Program-made: the position numbers and the translations under genes | Shown here: piece by piece, positions 50,201 to 56,998 of the stretch | How positions within the stretch are numbered: the first letter of the stretch is position 1 | Layout: each line of letters begins with the position of its first letter | The notes under the pieces: model-generated | What the model saw: the letters and a program-made list of their open reading frames with translations, nothing else | Databases searched by the model: none | What the model was told of the DNA's origin: nothing | Origin: Elysia crispata | Lineage: Eukaryota; Mollusca; Gastropoda; Plakobranchidae | Assembly: GCA_033675545.1 (NCBI GenBank) | Contig: JAWDGP010004058.1 | Span: forward strand, 279,501 to 343,500 | Direction of reading: 5' to 3' | DNA: 64,000 bases

Positions 50201-53200
50201 TGCATCATGAAGTGGGTTTTTTTTCCTTGCAACTGCTGCTTTTGAAGTTGTGGCTCCCATGTAAAGCTATTATCAATGGGTTGTCTTCATAAACATGGGT
50301 AAACCAATTCACACCAGAGCAACAATTAGTTCTTCACAGTTATTACAACTGTGAATTTTTCTTACATCTGAATGGCATTATGGCTCCTTAGAACCAATTT
50401 CAAAGCTATTTTTCAAAATTTCTAAATTTTGCTCCCCTTTAACAATATCATGGTGATAAATCAAGATCACATGTGTTTTAACTCTAGTTGAAAGTCATTA
50501 TGGCTTGTAATGTACAAAACCAAAGTGGGCTTTACCTCCCCTCTTATTTTCTATCTATATCCACAAAATAGTTAAGTCTGTTTCCACTAACCTACGATGG
50601 AAATAACTGCAGTTCCCAACAGACAGGCGGCAAATAAGACACAGCAGATAATGTCAGTACATGACCTGTGAGAGAAATATATCAGTTGGCCAGCAATATA
50701 CACGAGAGATGTTTGATTGATAAAAATTTCAATGCATTGGAGTTCAAACCTCATTGAAAATATAGAGATCAACAGTTGTGCTTATTAACAAAAAAAGGCT
50801 TTCACTTCGCGTGACGACTTAAACCTTATGTTAAGCAAAGCAAAAGCTACAACTTCTGCTCAAAAGCACATTGATTTTAAAGTCTTAAAAGACTAGAACT
50901 GAAACTTCTAAAAAGTAAGAAATTCTTACAAAGTTTGCCACAGTTCACAAACTTATATCTCTCCTTGTCATCTCACGTATTAAACATGACAAAAAGAAAT
51001 GTTAAATTTTATGTTGCAAGTGACAACATCATTCTGTTGAATGTTGAGAGCAAAAGTCATAGGGAATTCTTGTTTTCACTCACCTATTACGAATGGGGCC
51101 ATGAAAGGATGGATCATACGGAAGAGGTTTACCTGGATCGCAGAGACAAAAACTGATAAAAATTCTCCTTAAAAAAGCTCCTCATTTCTTTCATGACAAG
51201 ATTAAAAGCAAGGGGGTTGTCGGGGGTTGTCGTTAAAAAAAAAAAAAGGAAAAACAAAAATAATGGGAATGTGCCCAGTCCTTATGTACAGAAACAGTAC
51301 TTACTTGCATATCAAAGATTCTTATAGCAGTTACGCATGAAGGCACAATTACAAACTATAATTATGTTCAAAATTGTATTTCTTGAATGAAGCTCAATAT
51401 GAAACTAATAACATGGTGAAAGGGTAAATCAAACCTGCTCAGTCATGAACAGTTCCACACAAGTAGACATGGATGTATTCTGAATGACCAAACTAAAATG
51501 ATATTAACAAGTATCTCAACAAGGGTGGAGATAGCATTTGTCGTACAATTCCCTACCACAAAGCCACACTGTTCATCTGCTATTTGTGGTTTGATTTTTT
51601 TCTTTGACTTGCATCAAAATGATGCTTAAAAGTATTTTGGTGATATGACTCATAAGACTGATCCTTCTTTGTAATCCACACTCTGTTGCCCCTGGTTTCT
51701 ATCAATCAATTAATCAATCAATCAATCAGGTGCAGTGATCATCCCTGCCGTGTTTTCCTTTAATCATTCCAGTTATCACAAGATGTTCTAGATTCTCTCT
51801 TCTCATCACATTGCCAAAAAAAAGGTTGCTTAGCGTTTACATATTCTATTTATGAGTAATCTTGTTGTGTCGACTGAATAGCATCATGAACGGCGCAAGC
51901 AAAGATAAGTTTCCAAGAATAAAACTAAAACTGGTTTTAAAAAATATATACATCTTCATCCACACAAGAAGATCCCACCAGTGTTATACTGAATCCATCC
52001 TGAGGTATATAGCAAGGCCTGGACAATTTCAAAACAGCTGAAAAAGAAACTAGAGCCAACAGAAATGTGGTTCCTAAGGAGAATGCAACGAATCTAATGG
52101 ACTGTAAAGAAATCAAACAAAACAGTATTACGAGAAAAAGATAGCATTTCTTCCTACACATACACAATGTCATGTAGGCTAGCCATATGATTGGACAATA
52201 AAAACCACCCACACATACCCAAACACACACACACACACAGATAACTTACACCTAGCATATTCGATTCGATAAGGTCAACCAAGTGTTTGACCTCTTTTTT
52301 ATTGCTTGCATCAATTCCCTTCTGAACCAAACCAATTATAAATGCAAAATTCTCCAGAGAAGAAAGAAAGAAAAATATATATCCATGCAAGGAATGATTT
52401 TTTTTTTCCAGTCATACAACAAAAATATATGGCTATGTTGGTTGCATATGGGTAAAAATGGTGGGAATGGTTGACATCATAATAAAGTGGTAAAAGCTTG
52501 CAACATGCTATCATAGCGACTTGCTAAGGGTACGAGAGGCATACTCTTTTTCCTTGCTGCTCACACCCTTCTTGAATATAAATTAAAACTCCTGTGGGCT
52601 TAGACTTTTAGAGCACTCAAACATTTTTTTTATATAAAGCATTGTTGGGACATCTATACAGCTACCAAAATGAATGCGTGTCCAGCCATGTACCAAAACG
52701 ACTGCTGCATTGCATTTTTAACAATCCAGACAATCATGAACGGTGATCTTAGGACCAGTCGGTAATAAATTCAGAGGCCTTAGATATTGAAAGCCTACTC
52801 AAGGCAGAAAAGATATGTTGATTGGCTGATACTGTTCATATTAAGGTGATCTTTATTGTTGCCTTCAATATGAAATACACAGAGGGTGAAAAGCTAGGGT
52901 CCACACGGCCATCTGCTTACATAATGTTTCTTGTTGTCTAATCTCAGTGTGCTCCCTTTTTTTTGCTCCAAAAGCTGCCAGACTCTATGAAGAGCAAGAA
53001 TTCAGAGCTTTTCCTCGGCTCTGCACTCATAGGTGAGGGCAAAAATTCAATTACTGTCAGTAAAAAGTCCATATACATACTCATTTGCACTTACAACACA
53101 TAAAAACACTCTATTGAATGAATGAGGATTACTCTCTTGATTGTCTGATGTAGAATCTCCATAAATATTGCTCCAAAAATACCTTCAATGCAATTTGAAA

Positions 53201-56200
53201 AAAAAAAAACTCTTGTAAAGAAGAATGGTGTTAAAAAGATAAAGCTCCGAAGTAATCCACCAACAAAGAAGCTATCTTTACTACTGCCTCATAAGTTTCT
53301 CTTTTCAAGTTTATTTATCAATAGACCTACTGTTCATGACCATTTTTCTTTCAACCCAAATTAAAAAATAATTCGGTTTATTTCTAACTCTATTTGTGGT
53401 TTTTCATTCAATTCTGCGGCAAGGGACATAATTGATTTATACTGAGAAAAAGGAGTTCTTGACAAAAGAAAGATCAAAATTTGCATACTGTAGTCAATAA
53501 CGCTTCTCAATTGTGGTATCTTCAATTGTGTGAATTTTATTTCAAAGCAATCATACATCTAAAATATTAAAAATTTCTAGTGGGAAGACATTGATCAGAA
53601 CTCAGCTTCTGTGTAGGGTATACCAATACAAAGTAAACTTTAAAACCAAAGATAGGTCGATGCTCAATCAAACTGAAGCTCATTTTATAACTCACCATAC
53701 TTGGTCAATATGCGGCCACCGATGGTGTCTAGGCCTGGCTCACTTAGATTCTCCTCTGAAGACTCCTCAGGTGAATAATAAAAGCTCTCCTTCTTTCCCC
53801 GCATCGATTTCTTGGCTCCCCTTTCTTGAAGGTCATTAAAATCCTCATCATCTCCACCTGACCTTTTGTCCGCTTCAGATCAAATCAAACCAGGGATGAT
53901 CATTACAAAAAAAAAAAAAAATCAGTCAATAAAATCTACAAACTGCTTTCGAACTTCATAGTTAGCAGGAAGGCGAAATAATGAATGAATTGTACAGACC
54001 TGATGTCTCTGTTATATCATTTGTAAACAGTTATAAAATACAAACAGTTCGACTCAATAGACGAGAAAATAGCATCAAGACTGTAAAATACATATTATAT
54101 ATTGAAAATGATTTACTCTTTTGAAAAGATTGCAATATAACGTTTTAGTAGAAAGGCTGAATGGAGCCATAATTGCTTTCGAACATAACAATTAGCAGGA
54201 AGGTGAAATAATCAATAACATGTATAGAGATTATGCCTCTATAATATCATTCGTGGACAGTTATGAAATGCAGTTTCCTACTCTAACCATTTTTTTTTTA
54301 AATCTTTTCTTCAGAGTTTATGATGAGGTTAAAAATTCTACATTGCCATGATAAGTGGGCATGTACTTTTTGTTATAAGTTGTGTCCAGATATAACCTTC
54401 AAAGTATTACTTTTATCAATATAACAGTTTTCTTTGTGTAATAAACAGAAAAGCAAATGCCCTTCCAAGACAGGATCTTGTCTTAAAAGTTAAATAGAGG
54501 TTGGCTGATATACCTTTGAAAACAACAAAGTGATCCTCTGTGTCTTTTTCCAATCACCAATCAGGATGTTTAGAAAATATTTGTTTTAGAACATGACAAA
54601 TATGCACCTTCTGAAGGCAAATAAGATCTTCTTGTGGAAAAATTCTGTATAGACTACACAAATCTGGAACTAGAGCTGCGTATTAAATTCTTGATTTACA
54701 CTGCAGAGAGTCAAGAAACTGTAGATTGTGTTTTTGACTACTTCCTTGTTTAAATTTATGATGCTGATCTTAATCAGGGAGAGTGCTATTGACAAGCTGT
54801 TTTCTATTTGTATAAAAAAATCTCCTTATAACTAACAGAACAATTAAGAAGAAAAATTTAATACACTCCATCAGATGACCTTCACGTGACCGGTTTGCTT
54901 CGCTGCCGTGGTCCGCATCATCACTTGACCCTGAACTGAGTGAAGCAGCTTCTTCAAAATAGAAAAAAAAAAGTTACTAGTCTTCGCAAAAGCAGATTTA
55001 TCGTGTAGCTGTTATTTTCACAGCCACTGAATCTTGTTAGCTATTCTTAACAGTGAGCAAGAGATCCCTTTTATAAAACTAATTTTACTCTGCCACTTAT
55101 GTTGAATTATTTTTTTCTCTTTCACAAACAATCCAATCCTAATACAATGTGCATTACTTAAAAAAAAGGTTTGGTGGAAAGGAAAATCCTTTTAAGAGTA
55201 AGTTTATAAATTGATCAAGACTGGGTACGTAGACAGACAGAGGTGTGCTGTACTGCTAGTCTTGAACTAAATCTCTTATCTTTTGTTCTATATGAGCTCT
55301 ATTGATGAATAAGAATGGTAAGCTAATTTTGTTTTATCCCAATCTATTAATAGATCCTTTTAAAAGGAATGCAGGCCTTGAAAAATTTTTTTGCTCCAAA
55401 TTTATAATCGCTGCTGTAAAAGCTCTGGCTTTCTGCACACGCATTTGTGTACTCCAGCCATGAAATACGTGAATCCATACAATAAAATTGGATGTAAATT
55501 TGCAGGTAATTGCAAAATATAGTTGGATTAAATCAACAATCGCTGATATCTAAACGTTATACTGATTGGTGATGGAGTCAGCAATCTCTAACTAATCATT
55601 ATTTCATGGTTAACGGCTAGTACGGAGGAAATCTGTACTGCTGCCGCGGCCAGTTAACTTCTGAACTGGGCACGTGGCAGAGCAGATTACCTTTTATTAT
55701 TACTCAGAACAAAGAGTTACAGTGAGACAGTAGAGATGAAAAATGGAAATCAGACCAAATTATCAAGGTCTGCCCTAAAGGATTGTCAGGCGCTTGCCTA
55801 TTCATTCATGATTGTCTCAAACAACTTTGGAGACATCAAGTACAATACTCGTTCAACAATCTTCACATCAGACCATGCTTTCCTGCCACTGGATTACAGT
55901 AACAGAGCATAAAAAAATTCCAACAATAAAGGCAGAAGCCTGATACCTATACTCTTACATATCACGTTCTTGCCACTCATGCATTTGTCTACATCTCAAT
56001 AAATTTCTCCCTTTCTTACTCGGTTTTAGAGTAACAAGAGAATGTGATTGATCGGTAACAACATTGGTTTGGTCTAATGCTATTAGTAGTCTCTGTATAA
56101 AAACAAGCCAGATAAATGCACGGTTGGGCTAAATACATGCTCTAGCGGGCTGAATGACTTTTTTCTATGTAATCAGTATACTCTAAACACATGGTACATT

Positions 56201-56998
56201 GCCTAAACGCAAGCTTTGAAATCGGTAGTAATTACCAGTAAAATGGAAAAGATAGCCACATTTATCTGGAGACTACTGTACAAAAATGGTCCAACCATGT
56301 TAGTTTATATCAAAGACCACCACTAGCTGCAATCCACATAATTTGAGAAAGACTGAGGGCAGTGGTCCTGCTTAGTCTCTATAATGAGGGTGAAACTGGG
56401 GTTGGGATGGGGGCAAGAAAGGGGGAAGGGAGGAGGTATGTGGTAGAATCACTGCTGTCCAGTTCTTTTATTTGCTCTTTGTAACTGCCACATGCAAAGG
56501 AAACAGGTTTTCCATGTGTCAGTAACTTCAAATACCCATCTGACCACATGGAAACAACAGGTGTGCCTATATTAAAACTTGTTCTTTACATGCAAGGGGC
56601 TCTGGCTCTCCTACCAATAGTTCAAAGAAGGAGAATTGAACCCCTGTTTTTTATGTGCATCAAGTTACCCAACTCGTACCCCCAACACCTAGGTCTAGAT
56701 CTACATTTAAGCGCATTGGAGAAACAAGGTTGTCATCACAAAAAAGCTTAATTTCAAAGCCGCTTAGGACCAAGGTTAATACGGCTGATTTAGTAAGTGT
56801 ATCTAGGTTTTTAAAGCTAGATCTAGATCTAGATGAAGCTTCTCCAGACTTTTAATACTATGTCCACAGTATTTGGATTTTAGATCTAGAAGTCTATAAT
56901 AAATTATTCTACCATTTACTTAATATAATACCTTCAAAGTAATATTCATCATACTCACCCTCTTCTGCTTGATCTGGTATGTAGGATTTTGATGACAT
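24664..56998 (-). CDS. SLC44A2-like: Choline transporter-like protein, SLC44A2/4/5 group (25 coding exons, 786 aa)
   Basis: Multi-pass membrane protein of the CTL/SLC44 family; members carry choline or related amines (and in some cases thiamine derivatives) across plasma or organelle membranes. Twenty-five exons join in consistent phase to 2361 nt including the stop. Family hallmarks occur in order: YDPSFHGPI and NRSCTDIICC before TM1 (residues 98-137); a large Cys-containing extracellular loop with VYPTDSHGNICG and CPTPQVCVKKCP; a core of hydrophobic segments; FWLINFVLALEEVTLAGAFA and SYYWAWDKKKDMPSFPL (about 530-570); RYVNKNAYIV (about 633-642); AAILDKVSDFL; and DVYSMAVDTIFICFLEDIER near the C terminus. 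The human paralogues are about 700 aa; the excess here is an acidic N-terminal insert encoded by exons 2 and 3. Orthology to A2, A4 or A5 individually cannot be decided, and the substrate is not shown by sequence. Confidence 0.93.
24803..25128. repeat. 164-bp tandem duplication in SLC44 intron 24
   Basis: Two copies in direct orientation, starting at the ACAAAGACC near 24803 and 24967. Both contain GGGTAATCAG, GTTGCAAATATCCTCAATAA and TTCTAAAAAATTTCAG, with small indels. Fills most of the intron between the last two exons. Confidence 0.88.
25301..25385 (-). CDS. SLC44A2-like: SLC44 exon 24: last membrane span
   Basis: Residues 721-748 plus one base: LVILGTYLIVDCFFDVYSMA then VDTIFICF, matching the VYGMCVDTLFLCF block. 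Acceptor TTTTTCAG, donor TTCC|GTAAGT. Confidence 0.95.
25386..27144 (-). other. SLC44 intron 23, nothing further recognised
   Basis: Long AT-rich intron, GTGAGT to TTTTTCAG, with poly(A) and poly(T) runs and no repeat or coding sequence that I can identify. Confidence 0.65.
27145..27233 (-). CDS. SLC44A2-like: SLC44 exon 23
   Basis: Completes Gly691 and encodes residues 692-720: TVAYILFQEEAPVVDEEIPE then LNYFLLPVM. Acceptor GGGCCTTCAG, donor ATG|GTGAGT. The acceptor and flanking sequence recur three times upstream at 78-81 bp spacing. Confidence 0.92.
27231..27560 (-). repeat. 78-81 bp tandem array copying the exon 23 acceptor
   Basis: TTCCTGAAGG (plus strand) begins at 27231, 27310, 27391 and 27469. 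On the minus strand each copy is an uninterrupted T run, then GGCCTTCAG or GCCTTCAG, then GAA, so each has a pyrimidine tract and CAG acceptor like the real one, the copy at 27233. The two farthest copies are followed after about 30 nt by CTTGTAAAG, a possible donor. Copies differ by a few bases and T-run length. Confidence 0.88.
27985..30327. repeat. 41/43-bp tandem array in SLC44 intron 22
   Basis: About 56 near-identical direct copies. A unit contains GGGCACCTTGGTGACACCTG followed by TCTCTGGCTTATAAAGGAGA; the longer type has an extra AC (GGGCACACCTTGG). Long and short types are interspersed, with short-only blocks towards both ends. Each unit carries one E-box (CACCTG), the interrupted palindrome GGTGACACC and a TATAAA. 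The minus strand has few stops, which produces spurious open frames. Confidence 0.97.
30328..31281 (-). other. Proximal part of SLC44 intron 22, nothing further recognised
   Basis: AT-rich sequence between the 41-bp array and the exon 22 donor. No coding or repeat feature recognised. Confidence 0.6.
31282..31352 (-). CDS. SLC44A2-like: SLC44 exon 22: LDKVSDFL motif
   Basis: Completes Arg667 and encodes residues 668-690: AAILDKVSDFLMFISKLLIT then AVT. Acceptor ATCAAAAAG, donor ACAG|GTAAAT. Confidence 0.92.
31595..31668 (-). CDS. SLC44A2-like: SLC44 exon 21
   Basis: Residues 643-666 plus two bases: IAVHGLNFCSAARQGFLLVM then RNVL, matching the IAIYGTNFCTSARNAF block. Acceptor TGGCACAG, donor TTGAG|GTAAGA. 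Confidence 0.94.
31669..32639 (-). other. Distal part of SLC44 intron 20 with a short duplication
   Basis: AT-rich. A tandem duplication of about 75 bp lies near 32195-32310 (GGACCCTCATCC and CTCTAAAATATGATGCTTAG repeated). Nothing else recognised. Confidence 0.6.
32640..33230 (-). pseudogene. Decayed coding relic in SLC44 intron 20, family unknown
   Basis: A 122-codon open frame (32845-33213) reads KKLCSLWGRNCFNREQIRTV, then DILILCHVNIGYG, SVCVKCITNISNIKN and EKEITKIWATFRDSLNEEEY. Near 32880 the protein-like sequence continues in another frame (ECALIQPEAATDVSAACSSK), then again as NASISQSNEKSDNKICDNLN, implying frameshifts. The C-x(6)-C and C-V-K-C spacing suggests a degenerate metal-binding N-terminal domain. 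It lies in the same orientation as the host gene and could be a retrocopy or transposon-derived gene fragment. I do not recognise the family. Confidence 0.4.
33833..33917. repeat. Inverted repeat, 13-bp arms, SLC44 intron 20
   Basis: CACGAGCTGGCAG (33833-33845) and CTGCCAGCTCGTG (33905-33917) are exact reverse complements around a 59-nt loop that itself contains CTTATCAGTG twice. About 125 nt downstream of the exon 20 donor on the transcribed strand. Confidence 0.8.
34043..34112 (-). CDS. SLC44A2-like: SLC44 exon 20: NKNAYIV motif
   Basis: Completes Lys619 and encodes residues 620-642: HMRYCLACMERIVRYVNKNA then YIV, matching the C-L-x-C-x-E-x-x-x-x-x-x-N-x-N-A-Y-I block. Acceptor CTGTCTAG, donor GTG|GTGAGT, phase 0. 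Confidence 0.93.
34699..34827 (-). CDS. SLC44A2-like: SLC44 exon 19: YHTGS motif and membrane span
   Basis: Completes Arg576 and encodes residues 577-618: YHTGSMAFGSLVIAFVQMVA, then SVLEFIDRKLRDIENE and GLPIF. Acceptor TTGATCAG, donor TTCAA|GTAGGT. Confidence 0.94.
35374..35550 (-). CDS. SLC44A2-like: SLC44 exon 18: conserved core (LAGAFASYYWA)
   Basis: Completes Lys517 and encodes residues 518-575. It carries the most diagnostic family segment: MLFMLFWLINFVLALEEVTL, AGAFASYYWAWDKKKDMPSF and PLVSSLFRSL. Acceptor CTCAACCAG, donor CTAAG|GTGTGT. Confidence 0.96.
35824..35876 (-). CDS. SLC44A2-like: SLC44 exon 17
   Basis: Residues 500-516 plus two bases: GNSTLNELCGFVKYGGD, equivalent to the C-x-F-x-x-Y-G-G block of the family. 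Acceptor TTCTTCCAAG after a long T tract, donor GACAA|GTAAGT. Confidence 0.9.
36294..36381 (-). CDS. SLC44A2-like: SLC44 exon 16
   Basis: Completes Ala470 and encodes residues 471-499: FIASMGEKQFLNGTSDIIIL then LNRVPCDPE. Acceptor AATCCAAG chosen by frame and alignment (see exon 15). Donor GAG|GTGGGT, phase 0. Contains an N-glycosylation sequon NGT in a predicted extracellular loop. Confidence 0.85.
37143..37235 (-). CDS. SLC44A2-like: SLC44 exon 15: membrane span
   Basis: Completes Val439 and encodes residues 440-469: AISYMWCVLLWPVAPFLLQL then VIFVYWISSM. Donor GGC|GTATCC is non-ideal, but it is the choice that joins to exon 16 as YWISSMAFIASMGE, the family's YWASTAVFLSTSNE block; the stronger-looking upstream CCA|GTTAGT would break the frame. 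Confidence 0.85.
37773..37872 (-). CDS. SLC44A2-like: SLC44 exon 14: membrane span
   Basis: Residues 406-438: GYISGTILVIFLLIIIALYS then RIILAANIIAEAS. Acceptor TCTTGCAG, donor AGTGT|GTAAGT. Confidence 0.94.
38137..38222. repeat. (AAT)n microsatellite, SLC44 intron 13
   Basis: About 27 AAT units on the plus strand, 45 nt downstream of the exon 13 donor on the transcribed strand. Overlapping polyAsn/polyLeu open frames are artefacts. Confidence 0.96.
38267..38398 (-). CDS. SLC44A2-like: SLC44 exon 13: cytosolic loop
   Basis: Residues 362-405: ATSLSFQKYHEVKNRNFTEK, then GSGHFELDYYLSQERTWQVL, matching the hydrophilic stretch before the L-R-Q-T-W block of vertebrate members. Acceptor TTCTGCAG, donor CTTG|GTATGT. 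Confidence 0.92.
38399..39945 (-). other. Distal SLC44 intron 12, nothing further recognised
   Basis: AT-rich intron sequence between the exon 13 acceptor and the SINE. No coding or repeat structure recognised. Confidence 0.6.
39958..40225 (+). mobile_element. tRNA-derived SINE with target-site duplication
   Basis: The head resembles a leucine/serine-type tRNA gene: GTGGTCAAGTCGGTTAGATG (A-box-like), ACTACCAATCCAGAGG (anticodon-arm-like) and CCAGTTTGAGTC (B-box-like), followed by an unrelated body of about 190 bp. It is bounded by ATTATATAACAA (39946-39957) and ATTGTATAACAA (40226-40237), 11 of 12 identical, as expected for target-primed insertion. Lies antisense in SLC44 intron 12. The tRNA part has too many mismatches to be a functional tRNA gene. 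Confidence 0.75.
40330..41392 (-). mobile_element. 5'-truncated LINE fragment (reverse transcriptase to 3' end), SLC44 intron 12
   Basis: Minus-strand translation in shifting frames gives reverse-transcriptase blocks in order: LDNTKAFDRAGHDEIITQLT (motif A), EMGFVLYPDLFSL, then LRYADGTILIAENEEDL (motif C, normally YADD), ELNSKKTEVMV, and a C-terminal MDCKEIKRNETVLLDSRS with ATFFGDMKRSGSLKHLVTTG. Several stops and frameshifts and the DD to DG change mean it is dead. The 5' end falls inside the RT domain at motif A, typical of incomplete reverse transcription. An RTE-like clade is likely but not proven. Confidence 0.75.
41435..41547 (-). CDS. SLC44A2-like: SLC44 exon 12: TM2-TM3
   Basis: Residues 324-361: GCLLFGVVLAMTWIILLRWV, then AIWLSIILFICLFGM; two hydrophobic spans around LLRWVTHVAIW. 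Acceptor CACTTTAG, donor ATGG|GTAAGT. A 5'-truncated LINE begins about 40 nt past this donor. Confidence 0.94.
41548..42640 (-). other. SLC44 intron 11, nothing further recognised
   Basis: AT-rich intron between GTATGT and CACTTTAG. No repeat or coding feature identified. Confidence 0.6.
42641..42724 (-). CDS. SLC44A2-like: SLC44 exon 11: approach to TM2
   Basis: Completes Ile296 and encodes residues 297-323: SLLKFYKLKGMVELLFNDVL then NNLHLIA, equivalent to the region before and into TM2. The acceptor GTCTGTCTAG was chosen because other AG sites nearby lead to an immediate stop. Donor GCAGG|GTATGT. Confidence 0.87.
42725..43274 (-). other. SLC44 intron 10 with a short 3-copy repeat
   Basis: Three diverged copies of a unit of about 47 bp containing GGTAATCCTTTGGCATGTG lie at roughly 43045-43165; a run of about 25 A (plus strand) lies near 42878. 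Otherwise unremarkable. Confidence 0.7.
43275..43413 (-). CDS. SLC44A2-like: SLC44 exon 10
   Basis: Completes Ile250 and encodes residues 251-295: LGRCIPKIFSDAIDTSQSLV, N-glycosylation sequon NTT, then GVTVKEIQQGT. Acceptor CCCTAG, donor ACCAT|GTGAGG. Confidence 0.9.
43752..43815 (-). CDS. SLC44A2-like: SLC44 exon 9
   Basis: Residues 229-249 plus one base: MSTSQLVRRNLCASFYLESR then P. Acceptor GATTACAG, donor CCTA|GTAAGT. Short and less conserved, but the frame and both neighbours require it. Confidence 0.85.
43816..44459 (-). other. SLC44 intron 8, nothing further recognised
   Basis: AT-rich intron; small open frames on both strands (about 44078-44395) have no recognisable content. Confidence 0.6.
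44460..44567 (-). CDS. SLC44A2-like: SLC44 exon 8
   Basis: Residues 193-228, phase 0 on both sides: VCVKKCPTKNQVHFAINRSD through QAPYQQ. The VCVKKCP block continues the Cys-rich extracellular loop. Acceptor GTGTTCAG, donor CAGCAG|GTTAGA. Confidence 0.93.
44568..45149 (-). other. Distal SLC44 intron 7, nothing further recognised
   Basis: AT-rich sequence between the 53-bp array and exon 8. No feature recognised. Confidence 0.6.
45150..49197. repeat. 53-bp tandem array in SLC44 intron 7
   Basis: About 76 direct copies of a unit that reads CGAACATCTGAGGCCAGTAT, CAGAAGATAGAACACAGTGG, AGGAGACTGTCAG. Variants are regionally clustered: GGGG/GATAG units at the left, GAGA/GATAG in the middle, a block with GTAGACTATCAG near 46780-46950, and GACAG units with GTGTTGAGTGG towards the right (from about 47830). 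CGACCAACTGAGG variants recur in patches. Edge units are degenerate (about 45150-45190 and 49190). Confidence 0.97.
49521..49605 (-). CDS. SLC44A2-like: SLC44 exon 7
   Basis: Completes Lys164 and encodes residues 165-192: NRPNLYFFDLVTC through VVTGCPTPQ. Acceptor TTTCCAG, donor CAG|GTTTGT, phase 0. The next intron carries the 4-kb 53-bp array. Confidence 0.94.
49986..50064 (-). CDS. SLC44A2-like: SLC44 exon 6: start of extracellular loop 1
   Basis: Residues 138-163: AYVHGDPYRLVYPTDSHGNI then CGLGRL, matching the HGDPRKVIYPTDS-G-FCG block of the family. Acceptor CATACAG, donor CTCAA|GTAAAA. Confidence 0.94.
50592..50665 (-). CDS. SLC44A2-like: SLC44 exon 5: TM1
   Basis: Completes Arg113 and encodes residues 114-137, SCTDIICCVLFAACLLGTAV then ISIV, the first membrane span with the conserved SCTDIICC start. 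Acceptor TCTCACAG, donor GTAG|GTTAGT. Confidence 0.94.
51084..51132 (-). CDS. SLC44A2-like: SLC44 exon 4: YDPSF motif
   Basis: Residues 98-112 with split codons: GKPLPYDPSFHGPIRN, a signature just before TM1 in the A2/A4/A5 group. Acceptor GATCCAG, donor AATAG|GTGAGT. Confidence 0.93.
51440..51885 (-). mobile_element. LINE fragments in SLC44 intron 3
   Basis: On the minus strand, 51885-51720 reads LFFGNVMRRENLEHLVITGM, a relative of the C-terminal block of the intron 12 LINE (ATFFGDMKRSGSLKHLVTTG). Downstream, at about 51590-51500, ADEQCGFVVGNCTTNAISTL then VEILVN resembles the N-terminal RT motif of LINEs. The order (C-terminal part first) shows these are two separate insertion remnants. 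Both are too short and broken to be active. Confidence 0.5.
51886..53695 (-). other. Rest of SLC44 intron 3, nothing further recognised
   Basis: AT-rich intron with a short CA run near 52210. Open frames such as those near 51937-52514 show no domain. Confidence 0.55.
53696..53872 (-). CDS. SLC44A2-like: SLC44 exon 3: acidic N-terminal insert (symmetric phase 1-1)
   Basis: Residues 39-96 plus split codons. Charged and hydrophilic: GGDDEDFNDLQERGAKKSM, then FYYSPEESSEENLSEPG and TIGGRILTKYG. Acceptor ATCTGAAG, donor TATG|GTGAGT. It is 177 nt, so skipping it keeps the frame. Not part of the usual SLC44 N terminus; likely cytosolic. Confidence 0.65.
53941..54272. repeat. Diverged duplication in SLC44 intron 2
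   Basis: Two direct copies of about 100 bp, near 53941-54040 and 54171-54272, share TGCTTTCGAAC, TTAGCAGGAAGG and GAAATAAT, then ATATCATT and ACAGTTAT. Offset about 230 bp, with many substitutions. Confidence 0.75.
54880..54951 (-). CDS. SLC44A2-like: SLC44 exon 2 (tentative, symmetric phase 1-1)
   Basis: Residues 15-37 with split codons at both ends; rich in Ser, Asp, Glu (AASLSSGSSDDADHGSEANR). The acceptor is preceded by a T-rich tract and reads GAAGAAG, a NAGNAG-type pair that would add or drop one residue. The donor is weak: either GAAG|GTCATC (used here, 72 nt) or CAC|GTGAAG (66 nt); both keep the frame. The least certain exon; it may be a cassette exon or not used. Confidence 0.45.
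54952..56958 (-). other. SLC44 intron 1, nothing further recognised
   Basis: First intron of about 2 kb. Contains several AGATCTAGATCT-like motifs at its 5' end (56690-56890) and no coding sequence that I can identify. Confidence 0.6.
56959..56998 (-). CDS. SLC44A2-like: SLC44 exon 1: start codon
   Basis: Residues 1-13 (MSSKSYIPDQAEE) plus one base (G) of codon 14. Donor GAGG|GTGAGT, phase 1. Start context CGACGATGT. Spliced directly to exon 4 it would read EEGKPLPYDPSF, like the EAYGKPVKYDPSF of SLC44A4. Confidence 0.85.

Larger units (their letters stand above)
49606..51083 (-). other. SLC44 introns 4-6, nothing further recognised
   Basis: Three AT-rich introns around exons 5 and 6 (about 420, 530 and 380 bp). 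Small open frames that overlap the exons on either strand are shadows. Confidence 0.6.
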
